25,520 nucleotides of DNA from Saccoglossus kowalevskii (taxonomy: Eukaryota; Hemichordata; Enteropneusta; Harrimaniidae): NCBI RefSeq assembly GCF_000003605.2, contig NW_003135837.1:69259-94778 (forward strand), written 5' to 3'. The stretch's first letter is position 1. Every line of letters starts with the position of its first letter. This document shows, piece after piece, positions 24,391 through 25,520 of the stretch. Below the pieces are notes generated by a model that did not search any database, was not told the origin of the DNA, and saw only the letters and a list, made by a program, of their open reading frames with translations. The position numbers and the translations under genes are program-made.

Positions 24391-25520
24391 CTCTTTCTAC
24401 ATAGACACAGCTACTCCTATACAGGAAGTAATATTATATAAAATGCGCCTCGCTTATATACAAAGTTCACTGTCCAAAACAGAAAGATAATATTTTTACC
24501 ATTTTGAAAAAAATGTTGCTTAGCAACAATCCATCTTTACCAGCTTTAACATTAAAATTATTAATGTTGTGTAATAAATTATTTGTTGTTGGTCATCAGA
24601 ACGTATTGGTTGACAGCAGTAAAATAGAATGATTCTAACTTGTCAGCAAACTTCCTTTTTTTTGGTTAAAGTGTTTATTGAACAAAATAATTTCAAGTAT
24701 CCTCGAATTAATGGAATTACGCATATGTATATGCCTCCAAAGGGCACTGTATCTTGTGGTGTGTGCAGTCATTTCAATTTACTATGTCGTATTGATATAA
24801 ATTGAGCTGGTTCCAATTCAAGTATAATAACCCTCTAACCACCATGGGGTTTTGTTAACTTGCGCAAATAAATTATTATTACTGTCTGCTTGTGCCTGTC
24901 AAACTTAAAAACTGTTATTGCTGTCAACATTTTAGCCTGACATGTCAACGATAGTTCTTGCGCCCTCACTGATGTTAGTTTGTGTTCGAGTGAATTTGCC
25001 ACTGAGTCAATTTGCCACTGAGTGAATTTGCTGCCGAGGATGCAATAACTAGTGCTGAACATGTCAGACAATCAACATTATTGACCAACATAATAATTTC
25101 TGATTAAATCTTGTATGTTTAGTCCTATATTGTTTGTTTTTTTCAAATTCACAACAAATTTTAAAATTCTGAAGAAAAAAAATAGCAATCAACAAGGGTA
25201 TATGAACATTGTGACATTTTGTGTCTTATAGAGAGCCACATGTTTTAACTCTTATGTATTGTTGGATGTAAAAATTATAAATATTCAAGCATGTATCATT
25301 ATGCTAGATTTCAGTTAACATTGCATGCTGGGTAAGTTCATTCATATGCATGTATATATATATATATATCTAGATGATCATTCATTGTCAAATTTAAACT
25401 TCAGGGAAAAGTTTGTAAAATGTGCAATTTAAAAGGGGGAATTAAAATATTTTATGATGAGACTGTTTCGTTATACTTTATTAATATTTGAATGACACAT
25501 TACACATTAATGTGCAACAA
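24391..25520. other. Downstream intergenic DNA
   Basis: No gene recognised. There is a 15-16-bp triplet repeat (GAGTGAATTTGCCACT, three units, 24988-25036) and a TA run at 25351-25369. A 78-codon minus frame (25071-24835) shows no homology. Confidence 0.5.

Overview
The window is nuclear DNA from an animal, most likely a marine invertebrate. It is AT-rich, has short exons bounded by GT/AG introns full of decayed transposons and minisatellites, and has no bacterial-type gene packing. The base composition, LINE tails and MITEs would suit a lophotrochozoan such as a mollusc, but that is only a guess from style; nothing here fixes the species.

Two protein-coding genes are arranged head to head. 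On the minus strand is the 5' half of a renalase gene (RNLS; FAD-dependent oxidase of aberrant NAD(P)H isomers): four exons from the start codon at 6495 down to 1273, with the remaining exons beyond the left edge. On the plus strand is a complete AP1AR (gadkin) gene: seven exons from 7004 to 23830, encoding 326 residues. In both genes every splice phase agrees across every junction, and the proteins align with the human families from memory. The start codons are about 0.5 kb apart, so the interval 6496-7003 is probably a shared bidirectional promoter; a perfect palindromic CRE (TGACGTCA) overlaps the renalase start codon. The two products have no known joint pathway; their pairing may be only a shared promoter.

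Layout: 1-1085, two adjacent LINE 3' ends in RNLS intron 4; 1273-2792, RNLS exons 4 to 2; 2793-6365, RNLS intron 1 with an antisense LINE split by a TTAA-flanked MITE, dispersed copies of a 21-bp palindrome and a TA-flanked MITE; 6366-7047, the first exons of both genes and the promoter; 7048-11171, AP1AR intron 1 with a possible piggyBac-type relic and a minisatellite with 116-bp higher-order units; 11172-14795, exon 2, a 35-bp minisatellite, a possible alternative last exon and a CpG-rich island; 14796-18439, exons 3 to 5 with two more copies of the TA-MITE, one split by a second MITE; 18440-21024, intron 5 with a triplet-rich tract and a degenerate repeat array; 21025-23830, exons 6 and 7; 23831-24390, the probable 3' UTR with a G-rich tract and a 30-bp repeat; the rest is intergenic with nothing recognised.

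The most informative observations are the two nested-transposon events (each shows its target duplication against an uninterrupted reference), the candidate tail-anchored short isoform of AP1AR, the CpG-rich segment inside AP1AR intron 2, and the divergent RNLS-AP1AR promoter.
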